From NCBI RefSeq assembly GCF_023168145.1, contig NZ_BQYK01000002.1:1-45044 (forward strand): a stretch of 45,044 bases of DNA, read 5' to 3'. Below are positions 25,232 through 34,487 of the stretch, one piece after another. Source of the stretch: Sporosarcina sp. NCCP-2222 (GTDB lineage: Bacteria > Bacillota > Bacilli > Bacillales_A > Planococcaceae). Position 1 is the stretch's first letter; every line of letters begins with the position of its first letter. The position numbers and the translations under genes were made by a program. The notes under the pieces are model-generated. The model saw only the letters and a program-made list of their open reading frames with translations. It was not told the DNA's origin and searched no databases.

Positions 25232-26407
25232 ATGAAAAAGTCCATTGTACTTTTAATGTCTGTTCAATTTTTTGTCTATCTAGGGTTCGGAATCATTATT
25301 CCTGTTCTTCCTGAAGTGATTGTCCAGCAGCAGTTGTCCGAAGTCCATGTTGGAGGACTGTTGACCGTTTATTCGCTCGCTTCGTTTTTCACGGCGCCGT
25401 TATGGGGTTCCTTATCAGATCGGACTGGCCGGAAGAAACTGATTATGGTCGGGTTGGTCGGATTCAGTTTGAGCTTCTTTCTCTTTGCTTTATTCATTGA
25501 TAACTTGACCCTCTTGTATGTATCCCGGATTGTCGGCGGTATTTTCTCTGGCGCCCTTTATACGGCGGTCACCGGCTTTGTCGGGGATATGACGACAGAA
25601 GAGAACCGAAACCAATATATGGGCTTTCTCGGCATGTCAATCGGGTTAGGTTTCATTTTTGGTCCGGCTCTCGGTGGAGTTCTTGGAGATATTAGCTTGC
25701 AGACTCCATTTCTTGCATCTGGCATCCTGACACTCCTCATCCTGATTTATGCCAGTATCATCTTGCAAGAGCCGAAACGCCAAGGCGAGGCAAATAAACG
25801 CGCGCTTCTGCCAAGAGGTGGGCTTGTGCTATGGCAATACCGGATTCGCAATCTGTTTCTGCTGTCGTTCATGGTTACGCTAATATTGGCTGGCATTGAA
25901 TCCACATTCCAGTTGTTCCAGATTTCTAAAATCGATATTACGCCGAAGCAAGTGGGCTACCTGTTCATGGCGAGCGGTTTTGTCGACGCGGCCATCCAAG
26001 GCGGGGTTGTACGTCGGGTGAAAAATGGCAGCGAGGCGAAGTGGATTTTAGGTGCGCAAGTTGTTACTGCGATTGGGCTGCTCATGATTCCGTTTACCTC
26101 CAGCTTGTTCTGGGCCGGTTTTTCGCTCAGCGTATTCACGGCAGGGAATGCTTTATCACGTACCGTGCTCGTTTCCTTAACTTCCAAGGAATCCGGTGGC
26201 AAATACGGCACGGCAGCAGGCATGACCTATTCAATGGATAATATGGGGCGAATCATTGCACCGATCCTGTTTGCATGGTTGCTCACCCGCATGAATGGGG
26301 ATATTTATTATATTTCCGCGGGTCTCGCCATCCTCTCGATTGTTTGGATTGTTCTATTCCGAAAATCAACCAAGTCGCTGCGTTCCATCGAAGCAACAAC
26401 AAATTAA
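25232..26407 (+). CDS. MFS transporter, DHA1 drug-efflux type
   Basis: A 391-residue transporter with twelve predicted helices. Motif A (GSLSDRTGRKK, between helices 2 and 3) and motif C of proton antiporters (GFIFGPALGGVLGD, helix 5) place it in the DHA1 efflux family near Bmr/NorA/TetA-like pumps. Substrate is unknown. AGGTAGG lies 6 bases before the ATG. It is a single-gene unit with its own promoter and terminator. No regulator gene is next to it. Confidence 0.88.
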   Translation: MKKSIVLLMSVQFFVYLGFGIIIPVLPEVIVQQQLSEVHVGGLLTVYSLASFFTAPLWGSLSDRTGRKKLIMVGLVGFSLSFFLFALFIDNLTLLYVSRIVGGIFSGALYTAVTGFVGDMTTEENRNQYMGFLGMSIGLGFIFGPALGGVLGDISLQTPFLASGILTLLILIYASIILQEPKRQGEANKRALLPRGGLVLWQYRIRNLFLLSFMVTLILAGIESTFQLFQISKIDITPKQVGYLFMASGFVDAAIQGGVVRRVKNGSEAKWILGAQVVTAIGLLMIPFTSSLFWAGFSLSVFTAGNALSRTVLVSLTSKESGGKYGTAAGMTYSMDNMGRIIAPILFAWLLTRMNGDIYYISAGLAILSIVWIVLFRKSTKSLRSIEATTN

Positions 26408-26411
26408 AGAC

Positions 26412-26446
26412 AGACCGCCGGCATCCAGCCAGGCGGTCTTTGTTAT
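26412..26446 (+). terminator. terminator of the MFS efflux gene
   Basis: AGACCGCC (26412-26419) pairs with GGCGGTCT (26432-26439), followed by TTGTTATT. It could serve the convergent S41 gene weakly as well. Confidence 0.8.
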
Positions 26447-26458
26447 TCCGAATGAAAA

Positions 26459-27724
26459 TCAATACTCAACCGCACACTTTAACATGGCCAATGCCTGCTC
26501 CAAGTCCGGGTCACCTGAAATATGTTCCGGTGTCCAGGGGATATGAATGTGCGGCGTGATGCCGACACCCGTCATCCCCTCTCCTTTATCGATCCGGGAC
26601 AGCCGGGAGGTCGGATACATCAGTGTGTAACCGTCCCAGCTAGCAGATGCGAGATTTGCATAATCGTTTAGCCCGAGTGTCGCCCGGCCAATGACAGTTA
26701 CTTTACTCGATTTTTTGACATGTTCCACGAAGGAATCCCCAGCACTGCCGCATGTATTGTCAGTGAGTACAATAATCTCCTTAGGATTTTTCAAGCCTTT
26801 GACGTATGTGTCCTCTACTGCGTCACCAAAATCAAACTCGACGAAACCTTTTCCCCGATTCTGTGTCCATTCCGATCTAAACATTTGTAAAACCTGCTGG
26901 AAACGTTCATCTTCCACGTTGGCCAATTCGTTATCGAGGTCCTGAACAACTCGGTCACAGCTCGCTTCCGTACAATTAAATATCATCGTTTCATCGGAAT
27001 CGCCAAACTCCAATCCCTCTTCGGGCACCAAATACGGTAGTAGCGGGAAATAGCTCGCGTCACTTCCCCCGTTGTTGACCCTAACATCGATAATCCATTG
27101 TTCAGCCGTTTCCAACAGGTCCTTATTCTCTTCCACCAACTTAGCGATCGCATCTGGATTGGCGAAATCCGTCATCGTCAGCAACACTGGCCCCTCCTCC
27201 AGCTGGGTAAGTGAATATTCCGGAACAAACGGCTTTTTTTCGAACAGCTGAAAGTCAATATGCTGTTGATTCCCTTCCAGATCCTCCACAATTCCTTCTT
27301 CATATTGCAATAGAATCGGCGCCCAGTTCTCGCGCTCCGCATGGTTCTCAGTTAGCAGACGATGATGCTTCTCCCGTAATTCGGGAATGCTCATTCCCCC
27401 TGCGGAAATCAAACGCATGCCTGGCACTAGCCTGTCATCTGAATCTACTTTTGTAATATAGAGCTTATCTTCATAACGCCTGACACTGAATCCTCGGTTT
27501 TTCGGTTTCTCTACCTGTTCCCCATCCACTATCATATAAATGTGTTTATCTTTGAAATCAAGCAAGTAATCATTCACCAGCTCGAGAAATTCCTTCGATG
27601 AAAGGTTGGGATTCTGCTTCACCTTTCCCAAAAAGACCTCCGGTGTATCCCATCCCTTTTTATCCAAACAGCCCGCATAATCATAGTGCATAATGTGTAC
27701 GATCTCTTCTGCAATTTTTAACAA
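26459..27724 (-). CDS. S41-family peptidase, apparently cytoplasmic
   Basis: A 421-residue protein with the S41 (tail-specific protease) fold: WIIDVRVNNGG (about 210-220) and TDNTCGSAGDSF with catalytic Ser327 and a downstream IGRATLG segment. It has no signal peptide or membrane helix, unlike the secreted CtpA-type enzymes, and a clear PDZ domain is weak at best (about residues 75-115, RGFSVRRYEDKLYITKV...). It is more like S41 members of unknown role. Start is TTG 27724 behind a G-rich site. It follows the MFS gene of the regulated divergon by 19 bases, so it is probably co-transcribed with it and under the same repressor. Confidence 0.82.
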   Translation of the reverse strand: MLKIAEEIVHIMHYDYAGCLDKKGWDTPEVFLGKVKQNPNLSSKEFLELVNDYLLDFKDKHIYMIVDGEQVEKPKNRGFSVRRYEDKLYITKVDSDDRLVPGMRLISAGGMSIPELREKHHRLLTENHAERENWAPILLQYEEGIVEDLEGNQQHIDFQLFEKKPFVPEYSLTQLEEGPVLLTMTDFANPDAIAKLVEENKDLLETAEQWIIDVRVNNGGSDASYFPLLPYLVPEEGLEFGDSDETMIFNCTEASCDRVVQDLDNELANVEDERFQQVLQMFRSEWTQNRGKGFVEFDFGDAVEDTYVKGLKNPKEIIVLTDNTCGSAGDSFVEHVKKSSKVTVIGRATLGLNDYANLASASWDGYTLMYPTSRLSRIDKGEGMTGVGITPHIHIPWTPEHISGDPDLEQALAMLKCAVEY

Positions 27725-27743
27725 TTCCCCATTCCCCCTTAAA

Positions 27744-29045
27744 TTACTGTTCTGTTGCTACCTTTGCTTTCACCTTTTGCTTTTCCGCAAGCTCTGGATG
27801 CGCTTTCCGAACGACAGAAGGACGCGCCATGAATAGAACAATCCCGATTAATAAAGCACCGGTAACGATCAATATCCATTCAGCCGGCAGGACATCATAA
27901 AGGAACCCGTAGATGACGACACCAAGCGGCATAAGTGCCATAGCCATCGTTTCAAGTATCGCGAACACCCGTCCCTTAAAATCATCGTCGATAATCTTTT
28001 GAAACATGACTTGCATTGGCGTATTGACTATCATAATAGTGGCCCCGCAAGTGAAAATAACGGCCACATAAAAGGCGAAGTACACATTCGGCTGCATGGA
28101 CACGAGTAAAGGAAGTGTCATGAACATCAGCAGGAATCCAAATACTAAAATTCCCCTCTTCGACACGATCAATGGATATTTCACTTCTTTTCTCACCGAG
28201 AAATAAAGCGATACGAGAAGCATGCCAATGGCAAATGATCCTTCCACCACGCCGAAGCGTGTAGAAGGCATCTTCAACCCTTCTATCAAGATATAGGAAA
28301 GGCCGACTTGATACGCACCAATAAGGAAATTGATGAACAAGGAGATCCAAATAATCGTCAAAAGAACCTGCTGCTGGCGTACATAATAAATCCCGGCTTT
28401 CATACTTTGCCACATCGACTCTTTTTGCTCTTCTTCCGTCTTTTCCTTTCGATTTGAGAAGAGTTTAAAATTCATTGTGGATTCCAAAAGAACAGCCAGT
28501 AAGGAGGCTGACATGTAAACGATCAAGAAAGTATTCATCGATACGGTTCCGTACATAATTCCCCCGATTGCCGGCCCCCCGATTGCTGCGAAGGATATTG
28601 ACATCTGGTTCAAAGCCATCGCTCGTTGAATTCGGTTTTCGTCAATCAAACCCGTAATGGACGAACTGAATGCAACACCCGAAAACGCAGATGCCAATGA
28701 TAAAACAACAGTCGTTGTATAAATAGCAAGCAATGACAGACCCGATGTCAAACTGACAGTCAGCAATCCCCCAATCGCGAGTGTAGAAGCAATTTGCGCC
28801 ACAATGACAATCGTCTTCCTCGAATATTTATCCGCTGCGTAACCTGCAAATGGCGCTATTAACGTACGCGGCAATATACTGCAAATAAGATTCATCGCAA
28901 AATTCGTTGCAGAGCCTGTCAATTGCAAAATGTAAAAGCTGACAGCAAAAGCATACACATGTGCTCCAAACGAAGAGATTAATTTACTAATTGTAAAGGT
29001 CCACATGTGATAAGTAGCACGTTTCAGTTTCATTGCGTGATCCAT
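27744..29045 (-). CDS. MFS transporter (MFS_3/macrolide-efflux-like), regulated by the divergent XRE-TPR gene
   Basis: A 433-residue transporter with twelve helices, closest in appearance to the MefA/enterobactin-exporter (MFS_3) group: FGAHVYAFAVSFYILQLTGSATNFAMN at the start of helix 1-2 and GYAADKYSRKTIVI as motif A. It probably exports a small molecule; the substrate is not known. The ATG at 29045 has GGGGTG 7 bases upstream. A sigma-A promoter (29089-29117) and two identical palindromes frame it. The S41 gene follows 19 bases later. Confidence 0.87.
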   Translation of the reverse strand: MDHAMKLKRATYHMWTFTISKLISSFGAHVYAFAVSFYILQLTGSATNFAMNLICSILPRTLIAPFAGYAADKYSRKTIVIVAQIASTLAIGGLLTVSLTSGLSLLAIYTTTVVLSLASAFSGVAFSSSITGLIDENRIQRAMALNQMSISFAAIGGPAIGGIMYGTVSMNTFLIVYMSASLLAVLLESTMNFKLFSNRKEKTEEEQKESMWQSMKAGIYYVRQQQVLLTIIWISLFINFLIGAYQVGLSYILIEGLKMPSTRFGVVEGSFAIGMLLVSLYFSVRKEVKYPLIVSKRGILVFGFLLMFMTLPLLVSMQPNVYFAFYVAVIFTCGATIMIVNTPMQVMFQKIIDDDFKGRVFAILETMAMALMPLGVVIYGFLYDVLPAEWILIVTGALLIGIVLFMARPSVVRKAHPELAEKQKVKAKVATEQ

Positions 29046-29069
29046 TTCCTAACACCCCATTTTGAAAAA

Positions 29070-29086
29070 GTTTAATTTCATTAAAC
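29070..29086. promoter_or_regulatory. operator 1 of the XRE-TPR/MFS divergon
   Basis: The 17-base palindrome GTTTAATTTCATTAAAC covers the transcription start expected for the MFS gene. It shares both 7-base arms GTTTAAT and ATTAAAC with operator 2, 54 bases away centre to centre. Proposed binding site of the XRE-TPR regulator (inferred). Confidence 0.8.
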
Positions 29087-29088
29087 AA

Positions 29089-29117
29089 AGCATATCATGC
29101 TCCCTCTTCCCTTTCAA
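29089..29117 (-). promoter_or_regulatory. promoter of the MFS-S41 operon
   Basis: On the minus strand TTGAAA (29112-29117) and TATGCT (29089-29094) are separated by 17 bases. It lies between the two palindromes, so binding to either or both would block it. Confidence 0.75.
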
Positions 29118-29123
29118 GCAAAA

Positions 29124-29140
29124 GTTTAATATAATTAAAC
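29124..29140. promoter_or_regulatory. operator 2 of the XRE-TPR/MFS divergon
   Basis: The 17-base palindrome GTTTAATATAATTAAAC lies 15 bases upstream of the regulator frame. It contains TATAAT (29130-29135), which would serve as the -10 box of the regulator's own promoter, so the regulator likely controls itself. Confidence 0.8.
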
Positions 29141-29155
29141 AATATGAATTAGAAA

Positions 29156-30391
29156 TTGGAGGTGTGCCTGATCGAAACACTCGGAGAACGAATACGCATA
29201 TTGCGCAAACAGCGTAAAATGACATTAGAAGCATTGGCTGGCGATCAGCTGACGAAGGGCATGCTCAGTTTGATTGAAAACAATAAGGCGAACCCTTCAA
29301 TGGATAGCCTGTCTTATATTGCTTCACGTCTAGAAGTGGATGTTGCTGTGTTATTGGAAGAAGGTAATGTAGAGGAATTAAGAAGTATAATTGAAAAGGC
29401 AGACGCTCTTTATCACGTGCCTTATGATGAAGTAACGAATGAGCACAAGCAGATTATTAACCTAATTGAACCTGTTTTGCCAAAGTTGACAAAGAACTAT
29501 GAATCTGCTCGACTGTTGGATTTGTATGGCCGAGCTCTTTATTTTGAAGACGACGAGAGCTGGCATACCTATACGGACCGTGCAGCGAATATTTTTGAGG
29601 ATTTACATATTATATACCGCCGAGCAGCCGTTGGAATTTTCCGTGCCATGGCAAAATTTGCTCTGCCTGATTATACCGGAGCTTTGGCTACCATGCTGGA
29701 AGAACGTAACTTTATCGAGTCGACACACGCCTATATTGAACCAATGACCCGCATCGACTTAGACTATCACGAAGCGGTCTTGCATTTTGCCGTCGGCGAT
29801 TCGGAAACTGCAACGAAAGTGATGGAACAGGCCATAAATTATTCCAAAGAGCAGCAAGTCTTTTATAAGGTGGACCATTTGTATCGACTCGCTGCCATTC
29901 AGGCGCTCATGTCATACGATGAAAAGAAGATGGAAGACTATCGCAATAAGTTGATCCATTACTCGAAGTTCATTGATGACGAGGAACCGCTGGACTTTAC
30001 GCGCTTCTTAGACATCCATCGGCTGACATCCTATTGTCATGATTACGAGCAAGCACTTCGTCTCATGGAGAAATACTCGGCATCCTTGCACGCCGAAGAT
30101 GGGTTTAGTCCATATGTCTATTTGGAAACAGGTAAAGCTTTATATGGAGTTGGCCGCTATGAGGAAGCCATTGAGTCGCTTCTACAGGTGAATGTGATGA
30201 AATACATTAAACACCCGATCGATTTATCACTTTTCTACGAAGGCGAGGCGTATTTAGCAAAGAGCTATGCTGCCATAGGCGATAGTGAAAAAGCAAAAGA
30301 GTGGGCGCAACGTGCATGGGATCACATTTCTGTATTGCCCGATTCTCCCTATAAAAAATCCGTACACCAAACATATGAGCAATTGACGTAA
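29156..30391 (+). CDS. XRE-family regulator with C-terminal TPR repeats
   Basis: A protein of about 411 residues: an N-terminal helix-turn-helix (LGERIRILRKQRKMTLEALAG...LSLIENNKANPS, about residues 9-65) followed by roughly 340 residues of helical repeats (TPR-like, e.g. ALYGVGRYEEAIESLLQV, AKSYAAIGDSEKAKEWAQRA). This architecture is that of PlcR/NprR-like (RRNPP) regulators, which bind peptides, but no peptide gene follows: a terminator overlaps the stop. The start is unclear: the frame opens at TTG 29156, GTG is at 29162, and the site GGAGG (29158-29162) best fits a CTG at 29168 giving MIETLGERIR. Role: likely repressor of the divergent MFS gene. Confidence 0.85.
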   Translation: MEVCLIETLGERIRILRKQRKMTLEALAGDQLTKGMLSLIENNKANPSMDSLSYIASRLEVDVAVLLEEGNVEELRSIIEKADALYHVPYDEVTNEHKQIINLIEPVLPKLTKNYESARLLDLYGRALYFEDDESWHTYTDRAANIFEDLHIIYRRAAVGIFRAMAKFALPDYTGALATMLEERNFIESTHAYIEPMTRIDLDYHEAVLHFAVGDSETATKVMEQAINYSKEQQVFYKVDHLYRLAAIQALMSYDEKKMEDYRNKLIHYSKFIDDEEPLDFTRFLDIHRLTSYCHDYEQALRLMEKYSASLHAEDGFSPYVYLETGKALYGVGRYEEAIESLLQVNVMKYIKHPIDLSLFYEGEAYLAKSYAAIGDSEKAKEWAQRAWDHISVLPDSPYKKSVHQTYEQLT

Positions 30392-30429
30392 AAAATCCGC
30401 AGTCGGCCTAGTGCCTTCTGCGGATTTTT
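30391..30429. terminator. bidirectional terminator between the XRE-TPR and tcyP genes
   Basis: AAAAATCCGCAG pairs with CTGCGGATTTTT. T runs flank it on both strands, so it can end both convergent transcripts. Confidence 0.9.
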
Positions 30430-30430
30430 A

Positions 30431-31822
30431 TTATGCTTCGATTGGTTGATTATCCAGTGATTCATTATACGTTTCTTTATCCAGTTCTCCCGTCACTTTC
30501 GCCGTCGTCACGCCTGCCGTCATGGCCCCGCTGACGTTGAGCGCTGTACGTCCCATATCGATAAGTGGCTCAACGGAAATCAACAACCCAGCCAGTGCCA
30601 CTGGCAAGTTCAATGCCGATAATACGAGGATCGCGGCAAATGTTGCACCGCCACCTACACCTGCCACACCGAACGAGCTGATGGCGACAATGGCAACCAA
30701 TGTGAGCAAGAACATCGGTTCTAAAGGATTTTGTCCGACAGTCGGTGCAATCATGACAGCAAGCATCGCTGGATAGATGCCCGCACAGCCGTTTTGCCCA
30801 ATAGAAAGACCGAATGAACCTGCAAAGTTTGCAATTCCATCCGGCACGCCTAGCCGGTTGGTTTGCGTTTTAATCGTAAGTGGTAATGTACCAGCACTCG
30901 ATCTTGATGAAAATGCGAAGAGCAATGTCTCCGAAACTTTCTTCACATACGTGATTGGGTTAAGGCCGGAAAGCGTCATAATGAGCAAGTGAATACCGAA
31001 CATAACGATTAGCGCAACATAAGAAGCAATAACGAATTTACCGAGATTGTAGATGGCGCCAAAATCAGATGTCGCCACCGTTCGGGCGATAATCGCCAAA
31101 ATACCATATGGAGTCAAGCGGAGAACGATCCGCACAACACCCATAATTAAAGAGTAGACCGCATCAATTCCTTTTTTCACAAGCGTTGCGTTTTCTTCGT
31201 CTCGTCGAACGAGTGCCAAGTAAGCAAAGCCGAGGAATGCGGCAAAAATGACGACGCCGATTGTGGAAGTCGGACGCGCGCCCGTTAAATCCTGGAACGG
31301 ATTAGCTGGCAATAAATCAATGATTTGTTCCGGTAAGGCACGATCTGCAACAGTAGCAGACGTTTCTTCAATGGAAGCACCGCGGGTAGCTTCAGCTTCG
31401 CCCTGCACGATATCCGATGCGTCAAGGCCAAAAACTAGTGAAGCGGAAATACCGATGATGGCGGCAATGGCCGTGGTACCGACGAGCATGCCTAAAATAG
31501 TCGCTGCTGTTTTACCAAAGTTCTTTCCAATTGTCACTTTCGTAAAGGCGCCGAGTATTGAAATGAAAACAAGTGGCATAACAATCATTTGCAGCAATTT
31601 CACATAGCCGGTTCCAATGATATTAAACCAAGGCATGGAAGCCTTTAGAATGGCCGAGTCCGTCCCGTATGCCAGATGCAAAATGAGACCATAAAGAATT
31701 CCAAGCCCCAATCCGGTAAATACCCGTTTTGAAAACGAAACCTTTTTCTGATGCATACGATATAGAATACCGACGAGCAGAAGCAAACCGATAATATTAA
31801 CTAAAAGTAATAGGGTATCCAA
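30431..31822 (-). CDS. tcyP: L-cystine symporter TcyP-like (dicarboxylate/amino-acid:cation family)
   Basis: A 463-residue membrane protein of the DAACS family with multiple helices and the hairpin/SxSS-like segment SSRSSAGTLPLTI and the NGCAGIYPAMLAV region. Length and sequence closely resemble B. subtilis TcyP, a sodium-dependent cystine importer, rather than the glutamate carriers; the exact substrate is inferred. Start is TTG at 31822 with AGGAGG 8 bases upstream. No riboswitch or T-box is visible in its short leader. It stands alone between two convergent or divergent neighbours. Confidence 0.82.
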   Translation of the reverse strand: MDTLLLLVNIIGLLLLVGILYRMHQKKVSFSKRVFTGLGLGILYGLILHLAYGTDSAILKASMPWFNIIGTGYVKLLQMIVMPLVFISILGAFTKVTIGKNFGKTAATILGMLVGTTAIAAIIGISASLVFGLDASDIVQGEAEATRGASIEETSATVADRALPEQIIDLLPANPFQDLTGARPTSTIGVVIFAAFLGFAYLALVRRDEENATLVKKGIDAVYSLIMGVVRIVLRLTPYGILAIIARTVATSDFGAIYNLGKFVIASYVALIVMFGIHLLIMTLSGLNPITYVKKVSETLLFAFSSRSSAGTLPLTIKTQTNRLGVPDGIANFAGSFGLSIGQNGCAGIYPAMLAVMIAPTVGQNPLEPMFLLTLVAIVAISSFGVAGVGGGATFAAILVLSALNLPVALAGLLISVEPLIDMGRTALNVSGAMTAGVTTAKVTGELDKETYNESLDNQPIEA

Positions 31823-32003
31823 CTTCTTTTCCTCCTAAACAACGAATGATAAAAAATACTATAAACCTCTAAAACCAATCAGTCAAGTAGGTTTTAGTGT
31901 GGCGCAGTGGAAAAGTTGTCATGTCCATTGATTCCTAGCCTTCTTATTCCACCATTTTAAGGTATACTGTGTCATAGGGATTTCTATAGAAAGGGGGACG
32001 CAT

Positions 32004-33455
32004 ATGGCTCAATTGATCAGTATTAGTGTGACGGCGATCTTGATCCTGAACATATTCCTGGCGATCGCTCTTATCTTCTTAGAGAGGCGGGATCCAACAG
32101 CAACATGGGCATGGCTTCTCGTATTATTTTTCATACCTTTTTTCGGATTCTTCATCTACCTGCTTCTCGGTCGGCAGTTGAGGGAAAGACAGCTATTCCG
32201 CTGGGAAGATCGAAATAAGATCGGCATCGACCAGTTGATCAACTATCAAATTGAGGCAATCGAGAAAGATACATTCGATTTCCGGCTGGATGATACAGCC
32301 CACTACAAAGACATGATCTATTTGCATTTGTGCAATAATCATGCCGTCTTGACCCAAGACAATGACGTTCAGATTTTTAATGACGGCGCCGTAAAATTCG
32401 AATCACTCATCAAGGATCTGGAAGCCGCGAAAGACCATATTCATTTTCAATATTATATTTTACGATTGGATACGCTCGGAAAACGGATAATGGATATTCT
32501 AATCCGAAAAGCGAAACAAGGCGTGAAGGTCCGTGTCCTGTTCGACGATATCGGTTCGCGTGGACTGCACGTGCGTCATTTGAAATCGCTCGTCGAGGCA
32601 GGCGGAGAAGTGGCTGCATTTTTCCCTGCCGTTCTGCCGCTCATCAATCCTCGATTAAACTACCGAAACCACCGGAAGATTGTCGTCATCGACGGCCGCA
32701 TCGGTTATGTAGGCGGATTTAATGTGGGGGATGAATACCTCGGATTAAACAAGCGTTTCGGCTATTGGCGCGACACCCATCTCCGAATTGAGGGAAGTGC
32801 CGTCCATCCATTGCAGACCCGTTTCATTTTGGACTGGAACCAGGCGTCCGAGAAGCATAATATCATTTATGATGAACGCTTATTCCCAGCCATTCCTCGG
32901 AAAGGTTCTGTCGGGCTGCAGATCGTCTCGAGCGGACCGGACGCGGAATGGGAGCAAATTAAAGACGGCTATTTGAAGATGATTTTTCTGGCGAAAGATT
33001 ATATCTACATCCAGACACCGTACTTCATTCCAGATGTCAGCTTTCTTGACGCCTTGCGGATCGCCTGCCTGTCAGGTGTCGATGTCAGGATCATGATTCC
33101 AAACAAGCCAGATCATATGTTTGTATACTGGGCCACTTATTCCAATGTAGGCAAACTGTTGAAAGCCGGCGCCAAAGTTTACATTTACGAGAACGGCTTC
33201 ATCCATTCGAAACAAATTGTAGTGGATGATGAACTGTCGACGGTCGGCACAGCAAATATCGATGTCCGCAGCTTCAAGCTGAACTTTGAGATTAACGCAT
33301 TTATTTACGATCGAGAAAAATCACATGAGTTGGCAGAGCTGTTTGAACAGGATATGCAATTATCTACAGAATTAACGTACGACATGTATTTGAAGCGATC
33401 CCGCGGCATCAAAATTAAAGAATCGGTGTCCCGATTGCTGTCACCGATTTTATAA
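32004..33455 (+). CDS. cls: Cardiolipin synthase
   Basis: A 483-residue phospholipase D-superfamily enzyme making cardiolipin from two phosphatidylglycerols. Two N-terminal membrane helices (about residues 5-25 and 33-55) precede two HKD motifs: His223-Lys225-Asp230 in NHRKIVVID and His401-Lys403-Asp408 in IHSKQIVVDD. AAGGGGG lies a few bases before the ATG. A good -10-like TATACT sits at 31963 but I cannot place a convincing -35. Typical length for the family. Confidence 0.95.
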   Translation: MAQLISISVTAILILNIFLAIALIFLERRDPTATWAWLLVLFFIPFFGFFIYLLLGRQLRERQLFRWEDRNKIGIDQLINYQIEAIEKDTFDFRLDDTAHYKDMIYLHLCNNHAVLTQDNDVQIFNDGAVKFESLIKDLEAAKDHIHFQYYILRLDTLGKRIMDILIRKAKQGVKVRVLFDDIGSRGLHVRHLKSLVEAGGEVAAFFPAVLPLINPRLNYRNHRKIVVIDGRIGYVGGFNVGDEYLGLNKRFGYWRDTHLRIEGSAVHPLQTRFILDWNQASEKHNIIYDERLFPAIPRKGSVGLQIVSSGPDAEWEQIKDGYLKMIFLAKDYIYIQTPYFIPDVSFLDALRIACLSGVDVRIMIPNKPDHMFVYWATYSNVGKLLKAGAKVYIYENGFIHSKQIVVDDELSTVGTANIDVRSFKLNFEINAFIYDREKSHELAELFEQDMQLSTELTYDMYLKRSRGIKIKESVSRLLSPIL

Positions 33456-33457
33456 TC

Positions 33458-33495
33458 AAAAGACCTCCTTGCGCATTATCGCAAGGAGGTCTTTT
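33458..33495. terminator. bidirectional terminator of cls and the M15 gene
   Basis: A perfect 16-base repeat, AAAAGACCTCCTTGCG (33458-33473) with CGCAAGGAGGTCTTTT (33480-33495), loop CATTAT. The A and T runs serve both convergent genes. Confidence 0.93.
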
Positions 33496-33500
33496 CCGTG

Positions 33501-34487
33501 TTATTTAATTCCTAAATATTCTTCCAACGTGATGTTTCGGTTGTAAATATCTGTTGCGATGTCCTTTCCCACATAACGGAAGTGCCATGCTTCATGCATA
33601 TAGCCGGTAATAGCTTCTTTTCCTTTTGGATAACGCAAGATGAAGCCATAGCGGTGCGCATTATCGGCAACCCATTTGCCAGCCACGGTTTCCCCAAATG
33701 AGGAGGACGCCCAGTGGCTTTGGTTATTCTCTTCCCCGATATCAAACGCCAAACCGGTCTGATGCTCGGAGTAGCCGGGACGCGCACTATAGCGGTCAGC
33801 CGCCGCTTTGCCATCTTTTTTCACATAACGGTCGTAAAGAGACACTTGATAATCATAGGAGCGGTATGTGCTGAAAGCCGTCAAATTAATATTGGACAGT
33901 TTCGCTTCAGCGGCCATTTCATCGAATGCAGCTCTCGCATCCTTGCTTTCTCCTGGTGCGTATGTGCTCGGCAGCGGGTACTTTTTATTGGCAATCAAAA
34001 TGCCATTAATGTACGTCGGTTTGTCTGGGAGCGTTTGCCCTGTGATATATCCGTTATCATCTGTCACAGTAGGTTTTTTCGTTGTATTCGGCTTTGTATT
34101 CGGCTTCGTTTCCGGCTTGCTCTCCGTTTTTGGCGTCTCTTTCTTCTCCGGCTTTGCCGGTACAGCTGGTTCTGCAGGCTGTTCCTTTGGTTGTTCCGGT
34201 TCTTCCGGCATCACTTCCTCCGGCTCCCCTGCTTCTTCTTCGTCTTTCGGTTCTTCCTCGGTCACCCCTGGCTCCTCAGCCGGTTCTTCTTCCGATTGCA
34301 GTGAATCTTCCTGTACTGACTCGGGTGCTTCTTCCTGTTTCACACCGATTTGCTCCAGGCTTTTTTCAATATCCCAGTCGTTTATTCCAATCCAGACAAC
34401 GACAGCCGTCATTAAGATGGCTGTTAAAGTCAGCGTAATCGTCAATGGCAGTTTAGACTTATTTTTATGTTTTGCTCTACGGTTCAT
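33501..34487 (-). CDS. D-alanyl-D-alanine carboxypeptidase, M15 (VanY) family
   Basis: A 328-residue membrane-anchored enzyme: basic N-terminus, one helix (about 15-36), a long Glu/Pro/Lys-rich linker (about 50-140) that spans the cell wall, and a C-terminal M15B domain. The zinc ligands are His242 and Asp249 in SEHQTGLAFD and His302 in EAWHFRYVG, with Glu299 as base. It trims the terminal D-Ala from stem peptides; a link to vancomycin resistance should not be inferred because no vanHAX genes are present. Divergent from the MFS gene at 34638; a small palindrome lies between. Confidence 0.92.
   Translation of the reverse strand: MNRRAKHKNKSKLPLTITLTLTAILMTAVVVWIGINDWDIEKSLEQIGVKQEEAPESVQEDSLQSEEEPAEEPGVTEEEPKDEEEAGEPEEVMPEEPEQPKEQPAEPAVPAKPEKKETPKTESKPETKPNTKPNTTKKPTVTDDNGYITGQTLPDKPTYINGILIANKKYPLPSTYAPGESKDARAAFDEMAAEAKLSNINLTAFSTYRSYDYQVSLYDRYVKKDGKAAADRYSARPGYSEHQTGLAFDIGEENNQSHWASSSFGETVAGKWVADNAHRYGFILRYPKGKEAITGYMHEAWHFRYVGKDIATDIYNRNITLEEYLGIK

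Noticed and set aside
25045..25245. A 66-codon minus-strand ORF before the MFS efflux gene
   Set aside because: It covers that gene's promoter and ribosome site, has no ribosome site itself and no family resemblance.
33501..34487. Vancomycin resistance cluster suggested by the VanY-like protein
   Set aside because: No vanH, vanA/B or vanX homologue nearby; Ddl is the standard cell-wall enzyme. Housekeeping M15 carboxypeptidases are common in Bacillales.
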